Shown: positions 1 through 11,177, counted from the stretch's first letter. The stretch is DNA of 64,000 nucleotides from Tachypleus tridentatus (GCF_004210375.1 NC_134827.1:98984672-99048671), one strand, 5' to 3'. The notes: a model not told the origin generated them from the sequence alone. A program made the numbers and translations.

Positions 1-1812
1 TAATTGGTGTAGAAATGTGTAAATTTAACGTTATCATGTGAAGTGTTTAATTTGGGTAACAATGTGTAAATTTAACGTTATCATGTGAAGTGTTTATTTG
101 GTGTAGAAATGTGTAAATTTAACGTTATCATGTGAAGAGTTTAATTTCGGTAACAATGTGTAAATTTAACGTTATCATGTGAAGTGTTTAATTAATGTAG
201 AAATATGTAAATTTAACGTTATCATGTGAAGTGTTTAATTGCTGTAGAAATGTGTAAATTTAACGTTATCATGGGAAGTGTTTAATTGGTGTAGAAATGT
301 GTAAATTTAACGTTATCATGTGAAGTGTTTAATTAGTGTAGAAATGTGTAAATTTAACGTTATCATGTGAAGTGTTTAATTTGGGTAACAATGTGTAAAT
401 TTAACGTTATCATGTGAAGTGTTTAATTTGGGTAACAATGTGTAAATTTAACGTTATCATGTGAAGTGTTTAATTGGTGTAGAAATGTGTAAATTTAACG
501 TTATCATGTGAAGAGTTTAATTTCGGTAACAATGTGTAAATTTAACGTTTTCATGTGAAGTGTTTAATTGATGTAAAAATATGTAAATTTAACGTTATCA
601 TGTGAAGTGTTTAATTGCTGTAGAAATGTGTAAATTTAACGTTATAATCGGAAGTGTTTAATTGGTGTAAAAATGTGTAAATTTAACGTTATCATGTGAA
701 GTGTTTAATTGGTGTAGAAATGTGTAAATTTAACGTTATCATGTGAAGTGTTTAATTGGTGTAAAAATGTGTAAATTTAACGTTATCATGTGAAGTGTTT
801 AATTGGTGTAAAAATGTGTAAATTTAACGTTATCATGTGAAGTGTTTAATTGGTGTAAAAATGTGTAAATTTAACGTTATCATGTGAAGTGTTTAATTGG
901 TGTAGAAATGTGTAAATTTAACGTTATCATGTGAAGTATTTAATTGGTGTAGAAATGTGTAAATTTAACGTTATTATGTGAAGTGTTTAATTTGGGTAAC
1001 AATGTGTAAATTTAACGTTATCATGTGAAGAGTTTAATTGGTGTAAAAATGTGTAAATTTAACGTTATCATGTGAAGTGTTTAATTGGTGTAAAAATGTG
1101 TAAATTTAACGTTATCATGTGAAGTGTTTAATTGGTGTAGAAATGTGTAAATTTAACGTTATCATGTGAAGTGTTTAATTGGTGTAAAATGTGTAAATTT
1201 AACGTTATCATGTGAAGTGTTTAATTGGTGTAAAAATGTGTAAATTTAACGTTATCATGTGAAGTGTTTAATTGGTGTAGAAATGTGTAAATTTAACGTT
1301 ATCATGTGAAGTATTTAATTGGTGTAGAAATGTGTAAATTTAACGTTATCATGTGAAGTGTTTAATTTGGGTAACAATGTGTAAATTTAACGTTATCATG
1401 TGAAGTGTTTATTTGGTGTAGAAATGTGTAAATTTAACGTTATCATGTGAAGAGTTTAATTTCGGTAACAATGTGTAAATTTAACGTTATCATGTGAAGT
1501 GTTTATTTGGTGGGTAAATTTAACGTTATCATGTGAAGAGTTTAATTTCGGTAACAATGTGTAAATTTAACGTTATCATGTGAAGTGTTTAATTGATGTA
1601 GAAATATGTAAATTTAACGTTATCATGTGAAGTGTTTAATTTGGGTAACAATGTGTAAATTTAACGTTATCATGTGAAGTGTTTAATTGGTGTAGAAATG
1701 TGTAAATTTAACGTTATCATATGAAATGCTTAATTGGTGTAGAAATGTGTAAATTTAACGTTATCATGTGAAGTGTTTAATTTGGGTAACAATGTGTAAA
1801 TTTAACGTTTAA
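1..1812. repeat. 47-bp tandem satellite array (about 38 units)
   Basis: The core GTAAATTTAACGTTATCATG recurs every 47 bp from base 1, so the array continues beyond the left edge. Units differ mainly in a short variable block before the core (GGTGTAGAA, GGTGTAAAA, TGGGTAACA, CGGTAACA, GATGTAGAA, GCTGTAGAA). The marker TTCGG falls at 146 and 522, exactly 8 x 47 bp apart, and is followed both times by the same order of unit variants, which indicates an older higher-order repeat. One unit near 1180 lacks one base and one near 1510 is shortened. After 1812 a decayed half-unit runs to about 1842. No coding potential was seen. Confidence 0.97.
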
Positions 1813-1979
1813 TCGGTGCAAAATTTATCTTAACGTAACATCACGGTGACTCCACAATACCGACATATCATCCACATATTTTTGGTTTCAATAACAATTT
1901 CATAAGAACAGTGGTTTCGAAGTGATCAAGAAAAAGGTTGCGAGATAAAGTGGAAAAGGGAAATCTTGTACGTAAGCCT

Positions 1980-2227
1980 TGTTTGTTTGTTTTTGAATTT
2001 CAAGGAAAACTACACGAGGGTTAACTGCATTACCCGTCCCTAATTCAGCAGCTAGTCAACATCAACCACTGCCACCTCTTTGGCTATTCTTTTGTCAACG
2101 AATAGTTGGAAGAACGATCACAACGTTCTCACGGTTAAAAGGGCAAGCATATTCGGTGACAGGAATTTGAATCAGTAATCCTCAGGTTGTGTTTCGAGCA
2201 CCTTAACCACCACGCCATGCCAGGCCC
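1980..2227 (-). mobile_element. SINE type A, old diverged copy
   Basis: On the plus strand it starts with the reverse-complemented tail GTTTGTTTGTTTTTGAATTT and ends in the tRNA-like head CACGCCATGCCAGGCCC. The body is clearly related to better copies in the window but carries many substitutions and a deletion around the TAGCAG segment, so it is an old insertion. Confidence 0.85.
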
Positions 2228-2335
2228 GCAATCTTGCCTACTAATAAACATTTTTGTCTTGAAAATGAAACTAATATTGTGTCAGCTCTAGTTTCAAATT
2301 TTAAGTTGACCACACTTAATAAACCGTTATTAAGT

Positions 2336-2613
2336 TTGTTTGTTTTGAATTTCGCACAAAGTTACTCGAGGGCTATTCTGTGCTAGTCGTCCCTAATTTA
2401 GCAGTGTAAGACTAGAGGGAAGGCAGCTAGTCATCACCACCCACCGCCAACTCTTGGGCTACTCTTTTACCAACGAATAGTGGGATTGACCGTCACATTA
2501 TAACGCCCCCACGGCTGAAAGGACAAGCATGTTTGGCGCGACGGGGATGCGAACCCGCAACCCTCAGATTACGAGTCGCACGTCTTATCACGCTTGGCCA
2601 TGCCGGGCCTCCA
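2336..2613 (-). mobile_element. SINE type A, full length with target-site duplication
   Basis: A good copy of the dominant SINE. Read on the minus strand it has a tRNA-like head (box A-like TGGCCAAGCGTG, box B-like GGTTCGCATCC), a conserved body and a CAAACAAAC-type tail. It is flanked by a direct repeat TTATTAAGT (2327-2335 and 2614-2622), the mark of target-primed reverse transcription. The head has a CTCGTAA anticodon-loop-like stretch, so a tRNA-Thr(CGU)-like ancestor is possible; that is an inference. Confidence 0.92.
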
Positions 2614-2744
2614 TTATTAAGTGCGATATCTTTCTGTTATACTTCGTTTTATTGTCGTCACTAGTAAGTTCTAATTTGGAAACATTTGAACTTAACATTT
2701 AAAAGCTATACGTATAAAATCTGATATGAAATACATTGAATACT

Positions 2745-2864
2745 TTGTTTGTTGTCTTATAATTAAACAGAAAGCTGCACAATAGGTAATCTGTGATGTC
2801 TACATCTCCGGTATCGAAGCCCTATTTTTAGAGTTGTAAGTCCATGGACTTACTACCTGGGGCT
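2745..2864 (-). mobile_element. SINE type B, short tRNA-derived copy
   Basis: It has a reversed tail (TTTGTTTGTTGTCTTATAATTAAAC) in pieces, then an AAGCTGCACAATAGG block and a tRNA-like head containing GGTATCGAAG (box B antisense). It is the ~120 bp SINE class whose 3' part resembles the type A tail. Confidence 0.7.
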
Positions 2865-4259
2865 ATTGAATGCAACTGTTTCATTACTTGCCACTCATTT
2901 TATGTAAATGAAACATAAAATGTGATAGTGTGACAATTGACTTGGACATGTTCAGGAATATCTTTTCCAAATTTTACTTGCAGGTGTTTTGTGAACAAGT
3001 GTGTAAGTAGTCGTAAACTTATATTAATCTTTGCCTCAAACTATAGTTATGTGTCACAATGATAACCTCAGGTTCGCTTGGTCAAGCTATCATATTGTCT
3101 CTTTCTAAGTCTTAATCGTGCTCATATAAAGGTTTGTGCGAGTTAATACAAGCATGGAGTTATTCTCTTTTTGAAAGATCGCTGAGAATGGTTATTAACG
3201 TAGGTAATCTGGGATTGTGGGATACGGCACTGTGATTTTGCGACCACTTTCTCTCATTGTTACGTGCAGTTGCGTTTCTCTCCTTCCTCCTTCAACAATT
3301 AGAAAGTTTAAACAACTTGGAGGTCGGCCTGTTACGTTGTTCTACGCATCACAATTTCCAGGTGTGTAGAGGAAATAAAAGTTTATTCAAGCTTTTAACA
3401 TTTATGTTAATGGATTTTAAATATATTATCTTGTAACCCAGTCATTTCAAAGTTCCTGTAAATGGGAGATTCCTTGGTTAACGAAATTAACCTTACAACT
3501 TTAAATAATAATACCAAGTTGACTTCTGAACATCATTATAACACAAACCGGTAGTTACTGGTTCAAGGCAGAAAAAGATGAAATTTCTGTTGACCCAGAA
3601 CTGGACCACGGTGCAAAAAAAAACAAAAACGATTATTGGGAAGGTGAACATGGCAAGTATGTTTGCATTAAAACAATTTTTGATTCTCATAACAGAAAAG
3701 AACTTTCAACAAAAACTAATCTTGAGTTTATCAACCACCGCTGTTAGAATTCTGACTACTTTACATATCTTTATACAACAATGTAATTATACAAACACAA
3801 ATGTAACAACAAAAATATTTTTGTGATATTTGGCAAAGTAGAAACTTTGTGTGTGTGTGTGTGTTTTTTGTTTTTTTGGTTCAGTATTTTACTTCTATCT
3901 AAGCTCTGTGATTTCACATTGATCAAAGAGTCTTAGGATCACAAAACGTGGGTATTCCCCAACAGCACGTTACACGTTTCTTTCCTATAGATGGCACTTA
4001 AGCACGGACTGGGACTCATCAAATGAAGTGCTTCAGTACACGTACCTCTCTATCGAATTAAGTGAACACTCTTCTTTCCCACAACATCAGAGCTCGAGCT
4101 ACCCTCACGTGCTTATTACATACCCATTCGTTGGGTTTTAAAAAGATGCAGTTAAATAAAACATGATATCCCCAGGAAAGTTGGCAACAGGGACGTCACG
4201 CAACAAAGAGAGGAAAGCTAACTGTGTACTTTTGGAGTGTACTTTGTCCGAAGCTTCAG
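2865..4259. other. Unassigned AT-rich stretch
   Basis: No recognisable gene or mobile element was seen. The only notable item is a short (GT)n run at 3849-3863 followed by a T-rich tract. Confidence 0.5.
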
Positions 4260-4443
4260 GTTAGACATGATCGACAACACCTCTCTGGAGAGATGTCAAG
4301 AGAACGACATGACACGCCGCCTCGTGAGCAGCCAAGCGTGAAGATGGAAAAGGGTCATTTAACTCAGTATGAAGTCATTGAAAGCAACGATGTGCGAGCA
4401 GAGCTGTCCAGCTATCACTCCGTTTCTCATCGCTGTCCTGAGA
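4260..4443 (+). CDS. Candidate orphan coding exon, product unknown
   Basis: A 61-codon open stretch lies between a plausible acceptor (GCTTCAG before 4260) and a plausible donor (GTAATT from 4444). The sequence is more GC-rich than its surroundings and the encoded peptide is hydrophilic, including MEKGHLTQYEVIESN and RAELSSYHSVSHRCPES, like a cytoplasmic tail or linker. I do not recognise the protein and see no partner exon nearby. It could equally be a chance reading frame in a GC-richer patch. Phase would be 0 at the start and 1 at the end if it is real. Confidence 0.25.
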
Positions 4444-4764
4444 GTAATTGAAATTACTTGTTGAATATACTTTACCTGCATCTACACACCAACGCTCTTA
4501 CACGTACGTAATGTTCCTTGAATGATCCGGCTCAGTAAAAAAAAAAAGAGTGTTTATTAGAACACATAAAAGTTGGAACAATAATTTTCTTGGTAATGTT
4601 ATTGAAATTCAGCGTTTTAGTTTCAAGTTTCTTCGGTAATTCAAAGGGGTCATTGAAAACATTTTAGGAAACACCCTTTTATATATATCTTTTTCCAACC
4701 CTACTTCGTAGAAGTTAGTTACTAATGCACTTATAGTTCTTATTTTTCAAGAAAAAATCTCGTT

Positions 4765-5012
4765 TGGGTTTGGTTTAGTTTTTTGAATTTCGCACAAAGC
4801 TACATGAGAGCTCTCTGTGCTATGCGTCCCTAATTTAGCAGTATAAGACTAGAGTTAGTCATCACCGCCCACTGTCAACAAATAGTGAGAGAGACCGTAA
4901 CATTATAACGCCCCCACAGCTGAAAGGTCAAGCATATTTGATGTGGCTGGGATTCGAACCTGCTACCCTCGAATTACGAGACGAGTACCAACCACCTGGC
5001 CATACCAGGCCT
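4765..5012 (-). mobile_element. SINE type A with 10-bp target-site duplication
   Basis: The reversed tail TTTTTTGAATTTCGCAC leads into the body and ends in the head CACCTGGCCATACCAGGCC. AAATCTCGTT flanks it at 4755-4764 and 5013-5022. About 35 bp are missing from the middle of the body, so it is somewhat shorter than the consensus. Confidence 0.92.
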
Positions 5013-5022
5013 AAATCTCGTT

Positions 5023-5837
5023 CAAGCAACGAAATATGATGCAATCGTCTTTATAATATATACATGAAATGCTTTGTTTGAATAACTGTTTATATTCTAA
5101 ACTTAGTTGTAGTTCGTATATTTCTTTAGTTTAAAAAACACGAATGGATAAAATAAGTCGTAAAATTATTCTAAATCTTTCTCGTAACATCTGTCGTTTT
5201 ACGTGCTATGAAATTCCTGTACTATCCAATAAGAATATTTGACAAGATTCGTCACAGCTTGAAATTAAGTGATTCGACAGTCGTGGAATAATATTTTTAA
5301 AATTTAAAACATTGTATTATACATTCAGAGGAGAGTTTGGCGTTGCCTACTATATAATGTGCCCAAATTGCGAGTCAGATTATCTATGGTTCGAGACTCG
5401 TTGCCGCAAAACAAATAGTTCCATCATTTGGGCTGGTGGTTGTACAATAATAGTAAAGATGAAATCATGTTGTTTGATCAGACAAAAGTTTTTGATGGAT
5501 TCTGTTGAATAGCAGCTGTCCTTCTGATTTGTTGGTTTAAAATCAGGAATGGCTGTGTGAGTATGCGCAGATAATTCTTATGTAGCTTTGCGCAAACACC
5601 CAATCATTCTGCGTGTCATAATGACTAGCTTCTTTTGTAACTTCCAGTATAATTCATAATTTCTTGGTAAGCTATATAAAGAATTAACTATAAATATGTG
5701 AGAACAAACTATCTACTAAGGTAGTTTAGTGTGTATTATTTGTCGTCCAGAGTTGAACAGTAAAGAGCTGTTTATAACAACCAAAATAGACAACACAAGT
5801 AGTGCAATTATCAATTGAATCTGATGAAAATATTGTG
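5023..5837. other. Unassigned AT-rich stretch
   Basis: A short open frame at 5312-5512 has no recognisable domain and no convincing splice context; nothing else was supported here. Confidence 0.4.
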
Positions 5838-6060
5838 CGTTTGTTTGTTTTTGAATCTCGCGCAAAGCTACTCGAGGGCTATCTGCGTTATCCGTCCCTA
5901 ATTTAGCAGTGTAAGACTAGAGAGAAAGCAGCTAGTCATCACCACCCACCGCCAACTCTTGGGCTACTCTTTTAACAACGAATAGTGAAATTGATCATAA
6001 CATTATAACGTCCCCACGGCTGAAATGGCGAGCATGTTTGGTGTGATGGTGATTCAAACC
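5838..6060 (-). mobile_element. SINE type A, tRNA head mostly missing
   Basis: Tail and body are well conserved from GTTTGTTTGTTTTTGAAT through GGCGAGCATGTTTGGTG, but the copy stops within the tRNA-like head after GATTCAAACC. This is a 5' truncation relative to the element's own direction. Confidence 0.88.
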
Positions 6061-6537
6061 ATGTATGTGATACGTATGTTATGTTCTAAGAATTCTATAT
6101 GATTTTCAGGTTAAATAAACAAAAATAGCAGCGCTACCTCTTCAAATTAGACAATAGATATCGTATTAATGTCCATTTTCCAATTTTAGAGGTTCTCCGT
6201 TATCATGATTATTAACTGCATTTCAAACAAAAATATGTCTAGCTTATTGAATTTCAACGAAAAATTAAAATTCTATGTAATACAGAAATACATCAAACAT
6301 ATTTTTAATCAAATCCGGTCACTCGTGACAAAATTACAGTGAATTTTCACTGCTCATGATTTGTTGTTAAAAACCCAACATTTTCTCTCAACATAAGTAT
6401 GTTACAATACTTGAACTTCGTAAAACTTTTAATATAAGAAAAATGGAAAATTAAATGAACACTAAGTTTCATTTCTATTCTAGTTTGTCCACCTATGATG
6501 ACCAGACGACGACCTTGTCAGGTGCGACGAGTGACCG

Positions 6538-6734
6538 TTTGTTTGTTTGTTTTTGAATTTCACACAAAGCTACACGATGGCTATCTGCGTTATCCGTCCC
6601 TAATTTAACAGTGTAAGAATAGAGAAAAGGCAGCTAGTCATCACCACCAACCACCAACTCTTGGGCTACTCTTTTACCAACGAATAGTGGGATTGACCGT
6701 GACGTTATAACGCCCCCACAGCTGATAGGGCACG
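6538..6734 (-). mobile_element. SINE type A, 5'-truncated
   Basis: Tail (GTTTGTTTGTTTGTTTTTG) and body are present up to CCACAGCTGATAGGGC; the whole tRNA head is absent. The break point is close to those of the copies ending near 6060 and 56107. Confidence 0.88.
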
Positions 6735-6874
6735 AGTGGTCGATCATTTAAACTTCTTTATAAACTTTAATCATTCGAAATCATTAGAAAAGAAGACATA
6801 TCTTAAAACTTCACCCACTTTGAGAATTGACCGTTCATCTAATCTTCCGTCTCAACTTGTCATTGAACTCCATG

Positions 6875-6999
6875 TCCCCTGCTGGTACAGCGACATGTCT
6901 TCAGATTTACAACGCTAAAATCAGGGGTTCGGTTCCCTTGGGTGGGCTCAGCAGACAGCCCAATGTGACTTTGCTATAAGAAAAAAACGCACACACATT
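6875..6999 (+). mobile_element. SINE type C (short tRNA-derived)
   Basis: The head CCCCTGCTGGTACAGCGAC is followed by ACAACGCTAAAATCAGGGG, a box B-like GGTTCGGTTCCC, then CAGCAGACAGCCCAATGTG and an A-rich/CA-rich end. This type shares the CAGATAGCCC...GCTTTG tail module with types A and B. Confidence 0.8.
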
Positions 7000-7099
7000 T
7001 AACTCCTAGTTTAAAATCTCTAAAAAAAACCTTATAAACTTTCACACCAAGAACAATTTTTTTAAACAAAACAATTTAATTAACAAATCATACCTGATA

Positions 7100-7214
7100 T
7101 TGTTGTTGTTTGTAACTAAGCACAGAGCTACAGAACGGTATATCTGTGCTTTGTCCACCGTAGGTATCAAAAACCAGTTTTTTGCGTTGTAAGTCCGCAT
7201 ACATGTAAATGTCC
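7100..7214 (-). mobile_element. SINE type B, diverged
   Basis: The reversed tail TTGTTGTTGTTTGTAACTAAG and AGAGCTACAGAACGG block are followed by a decayed tRNA-like head with GTAGGTATCAAAAACC at the box B position. Confidence 0.7.
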
Positions 7215-7416
7215 TGTTTCCTGTTTCTGGCTTGTTGTGTTATAAAATATAACATTACTGCTGTAGTAACAAATAATCAAGAGCATAAAATATAATTTGT
7301 TGATAATTACTTCGTTCGGTATTCAAACTGTCACGTTGTCTGAATTCGTCTTTGAAGAATCTTCCACTACATAAAGGGTTTGAAGCTGGATTAGTGGCTA
7401 GTATCGTTGTATTGTT

Positions 7417-7697
7417 TTGTTTGTTTGTTTTTGAATTTCGCACAAAGCTACTCGAGGGCTATCTGTGCTAGCCGGCCCTAATTTTGCAGTGTAAGACAAG
7501 AGGGAAGGCAGCTAGTCATCATCACCCACCGCCAACTCTTGGGCTACTCTTGTACCAACGAATAGTGGGATTGAACGTCACATTATAACGCCCCCAAGGC
7601 AGAAAGGGCGAGCATGTTTGGCGCGACGGGGATGCGAACCCGCGACCCTCAGATTAAGAGTCGCACGCCTTAACACGCTTGGCCATGCCGGGCCTCA
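7417..7697 (-). mobile_element. SINE type A, full length with target-site duplication
   Basis: A near-consensus copy from tail to head (CACGCTTGGCCATGCCGGGCC). The direct repeat TTGTATTGTT flanks it at 7407-7416 and 7698-7707. It shares the CACGC-type head variant with the copy at 2336. Confidence 0.95.
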
Positions 7698-7913
7698 TTG
7701 TATTGTTACAAGGATAACGTACTTGTTGATTAATTACTGGAGGGTTTTTGGTTTTTTTTCAGGCAAGTTTACTCTCGCCTCCAAAGGTATATTTACAGAA
7801 AAATAACAACTCACATAATACGATGTTTTTCGAATGTTTTTAAGAACATACTTTTAAAGTACAGTTAAACTATACATACAGTATTTCCAACAAATACAAA
7901 AGTGTATAACTTA

Positions 7914-8030
7914 TTGTTTGTTTTAGAGCAAAGTTACAATGAGCTGTCCTCTGTGTCCAAAGTTGGAATCGAATCTAGGATTTTAGCATTCTAAATCCAT
8001 GGATTTGTACCGTTGTCTCAATAAGGGGCT
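7914..8030 (-). mobile_element. SINE type B/C, diverged
   Basis: It starts with TTGTTTGTTTTAGAGCAAAGTT and ends in a head-like GTACCGTTGTCTCAATAAGGGG. The middle contains GGAATCGAATCTAGG, a decayed box B in antisense. Confidence 0.65.
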
Positions 8031-8584
8031 TGAATTTATAAATACCATATCTTAGTTTTTAATTAATAAATGTCCATGAATTCTGTACGTACACTCATAT
8101 GTGGGAGAGCACGGCTGTTTGATTATGCGACTTCATAAACACCGCCAGAGAATTTTTTGAGTAATCTTGCGTTGAATAACAATAGAGACAAAAACCGGAT
8201 ATCTTTTGGAAGTGTTTGTGCTATTAGGTTTGACTTACACACGTGTGACAGTGGCTCCATCTTTTAATCTTTAAGATACTTATATAACGTTTCAAAGTAA
8301 AATCAACAACAATGAACCAACATGGACTCTAAGATAATTTTTGTTATTGCTTTGTCTGCAACAGCTTTGAGACACATATTAATTTAATCATTTATCTTGT
8401 AATAAAACCATATTAATTGATTAACAAAGTAGTCATAAGTTACAAAAATAGCTTCTGGTGTCTTAATGAATTATAGTATTCAGTAAAATTTTACCGCCCT
8501 TATTATATTAACCATTTATATTTTACCAAACTAACTAAACTATTTTAGAGGACCAATATCTCAATATCTTTCTTTTTGCTTTTC
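8031..8584. other. Unassigned AT-rich stretch
   Basis: No gene, RNA or repeat could be supported. Confidence 0.4.
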
Positions 8585-8873
8585 GTTTTGTTTCAGCCCA
8601 AAGCTACACAATGAACTACTTGCGCTCTGATCACCGTAATCCGAGGGCAGCAGGTTTGAATCCCGGTCGCACCAAACATGCTCACCCTTTCAGCCGTGGG
8701 GGCGTTATAAAGATACGGTCAATACCACTATTCGTTGATAAAAGAGTAGCCCAAGAGTTAGCGGTGGGTGGTGATGACTAGCTGCCTTCACTCTAGTCTT
8801 ACACTGCTAAATTAGGGGAGGCTAGCGCAGATAATCCTCGTGTAGCTTTGCGTGAAATTAAAAAAAAAAAAAA
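8585..8873 (+). mobile_element. Composite SINE: reversed short-SINE tail joined to a type A copy
   Basis: 8585-8630 is a tail fragment in minus orientation (GTTTCAGCCCAAAGCTACAC). It runs directly into a plus-strand type A copy (8631-8873) that begins part-way through the tRNA head at CCGTAATCCGAGGG and continues through GGTTTGAATCCC, the body and an A-rich end. The next 36 bp (8874-8909) are nearly identical to the DNA that follows another SINE at 9835-9870. Confidence 0.85.
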
Positions 8874-8909
8874 AACTTTGTTATTAAAACAACCAAACCA
8901 TATTTTTCC

Positions 8910-9397
8910 TCAGAAAGGACAACTAAATCTTTGAAAAGTCTTCAGAGGAAGGCTGCTATGGATGGACAGGTTGTCATACAAGAATGAGGTTAGGATTTGT
9001 GAAATCGTTTTCTCTTGACGAAAAAATAAGAAGAGATTATTAAGGGAATTAATCATTCCTGAAGCACCATCTTTTGTTTCGTACTTAATTGCGACAACGA
9101 TGGCTGGTGGACACAAATAAAAATTATGACAAAGCATGAGTTATTTCGGTTAAAATAGTTTTATTTTGCTAACAGAGTGGCTGGTCTGAAATAGATTGGT
9201 TTCGTACTTGGTAAATTGAAGTTAATTTAAGAGCTTTTAAGGAAAGGCTTCAAAATCATTTATATTTATTTATGAGTTTAGTAAAGGGAATTTGACGGCC
9301 TAGACGGACCAAAAGGTTCCTTTTTGTTCTTGAATTATATGTATGCGTTTATATGTTAGTTATTATCGATTAATTCTCATTTATTAATTAGTGTCTT
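8910..9397. other. Unassigned stretch
   Basis: A 75-codon open frame on the minus strand (8910-9137) shows no recognisable domain; nothing else was seen. Confidence 0.4.
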
Positions 9398-9505
9398 GAG
9401 GTGAGACAGTGGTAAATCTACGGGTTACAGGACTGAAAATCACGGTTCAATTCCCCGCTGTAAACACAGCAAACAGTCTACTGTGGTTTTGCTTTAGAAT
9501 GAACA
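9398..9505 (+). mobile_element. SINE type C, diverged
   Basis: The order GTGAGACAGTGGTAAATCTACGGG (read in parts), CACGGTTCAATTCCCC (box B) and AACAGTCTACTGTGGTTTTGC matches the short type C copies at 6875 and 14136. Confidence 0.7.
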
Positions 9506-9524
9506 ACGGTATTAATTAATGATA

Positions 9525-9834
9525 TTGTTTGTTTATTTTTTAATTTCGCGCAAAGCTACACGAGAGCTATCTGCGCTAGCCGTCCCTAATTTAGCAGTGT
9601 AAGATGGTCGCGGGTTCGAATCCCCGTCGCACCAAACATTCTCGCCATTTCAGCCATAGAGGCGTTGTAATGTGACGGTCATCCCCACAATTCGTTGGTA
9701 AAAGAGTAGCCTAAGAGTTGGCGGTGGTGGTGATGACTAGCTGCCTTCCCCCTTGTCTTACTCTGCTAAATTAGGGACGGCTAGCACAGACAGCCCTCTT
9801 GTAGCTTTGCGTGAAATTAAAAAACAAAACAAAA
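9525..9834 (+). mobile_element. Chimeric SINE with an inverted 5' segment
   Basis: 9525-9603 is the reverse complement of the SINE 3' half (tail through TAATTTAGCAGTGTAAG). It is joined directly to a plus-strand copy starting inside the tRNA head at ATGGTCGCGGGTTCGAATCC and running to the A/C-rich tail at 9834. The two halves are complementary, so the transcript would fold into a long hairpin. The same junction (CAGTGTAAG|ATGGTC) is found at 10609/10610 in a second SINE. Confidence 0.88.
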
Positions 9835-9870
9835 AACTTTGTTATTAAAACAACCAAACCAGATTTTTCC

Positions 9871-10547
9871 AAGTTTAACACACACAAAAACAATTTTTTC
9901 ATAAGAATATAAAGGCATATTCATATATTAAGTAACTTACGTGATCAATTTGTTACTATTATCTGTAGCATCCATAAATAATTATTACACACTCTACATA
10001 TTTAAAATAGATTACATTAAAGTATATTGTTAAACAGATTTTTCTTGGTGTTTTGTATACCGAGAAACATTGAATTTAACATTAGCCACTTTTTACTCTG
10101 GTATATTTATTACTAAGTGACATTAACGTGTATTAGATACGAAAAACAAAACCGTGAAAGTAAAGAGACTTCCAAACTCATGTTCAGACAGACTAATCAG
10201 AAATCTGTGTGCTTGGAAAATGGACGTTAATTGATTTTAAATTCACTTCGTGGTTGATGACGGTAAACATTATCGATCTATGGGGTACTTATTAAATATA
10301 CATTAAAACAATTAATTACAAGGCTAATTAAGCACGTCTAATACAGTTTCCCGTAAACACCTATGTCTGCATCGATTTCACCCACTCATCAAACACAGCT
10401 GTCATTTTGTTCATAAATTTTGAATATTATTAACGTTTACATAAAGAAACAAAACTGATAAAGTTAATTTTACGTAAGAAAGTAGTGGCAAACATAATGG
10501 TTGAAAAATAACTTATATAAATCTTAAGTTTGCTAACTACCAGTGGT
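9871..10547. other. Unassigned AT-rich stretch
   Basis: No feature could be supported here. Confidence 0.4.
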
Positions 10548-10558
10548 TCGAGCCTTGA

Positions 10559-10842
10559 GGGCCCGGCATGGCTAAGCGTGTTAAGCCTTTCCTAATTTAG
10601 CAGTGTAAGATGGTCACGGATTCGAATCCCGGTCGCACCAAACATGCTCGACTTTCAGCCGTGGGAGCGTTACAATGTGACGGGCAATCTCACTATTCGT
10701 TGGTAAAAGAGTAGCCCAAGAGTTGGCGGTGGGTGGGGAAAACTAGCTGCCTTTCCCTCTAGTCTTACACTGCTAAATTAGGGACGGCTAGCGCAGATAT
10801 CCCTCGAATAGCTTTGCGCGAAATTCAAAAACAAACACACAA
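10559..10842 (+). mobile_element. Chimeric type A SINE with 11-bp target-site duplication
   Basis: The head starts normally (GGCCCGGCATGGCTAAGCG). Instead of the anticodon region it then carries a ~20 bp inverted piece of the SINE body (CCTAATTTAGCAGTGTAAG), after which box B (GATTCGAATCCC), body and tail follow. TCGAGCCTTGA flanks the whole unit (10548-10558 and 10843-10853), which shows that the chimera was inserted as one piece. The box A to box B distance remains near that of a tRNA, so a Pol III promoter may still be functional; that is inferred. Confidence 0.93.
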
Positions 10843-11177
10843 TCGAGCCTTGAACGATAATCAATTTTTGGGTTCGATTTTGAAATACTCTTAACACATT
10901 TTTAAAATGCTAATGCAAAAATGAATTTCAGATATTTTAACACTATTTTTATTAAGGTATGTCGTTGCAAATAAATGTATTGTGACAAAAAAAATAAATG
11001 GATTCTTAAATACACGGATGGGTTCTCTTTTTCTTTCCCCACTGTCTGTATGAAGTCCTGATTTTCAGCGTTCTAAGTATTGAGACTTATTTCTGATCCA
11101 CAGTGGATGGAAGATTAAAATTATATTTCATATTTGTATGTGTATTTCATTCAAAATAAATTGCTTAATTGATTGTT

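Noticed and set aside
2336-2613. tRNA gene in the SINE heads (here and in other type A copies)
   Set aside because: Box A and box B are present but the acceptor stem does not close and the sequence continues into the SINE body, so these are tRNA-derived repeats.
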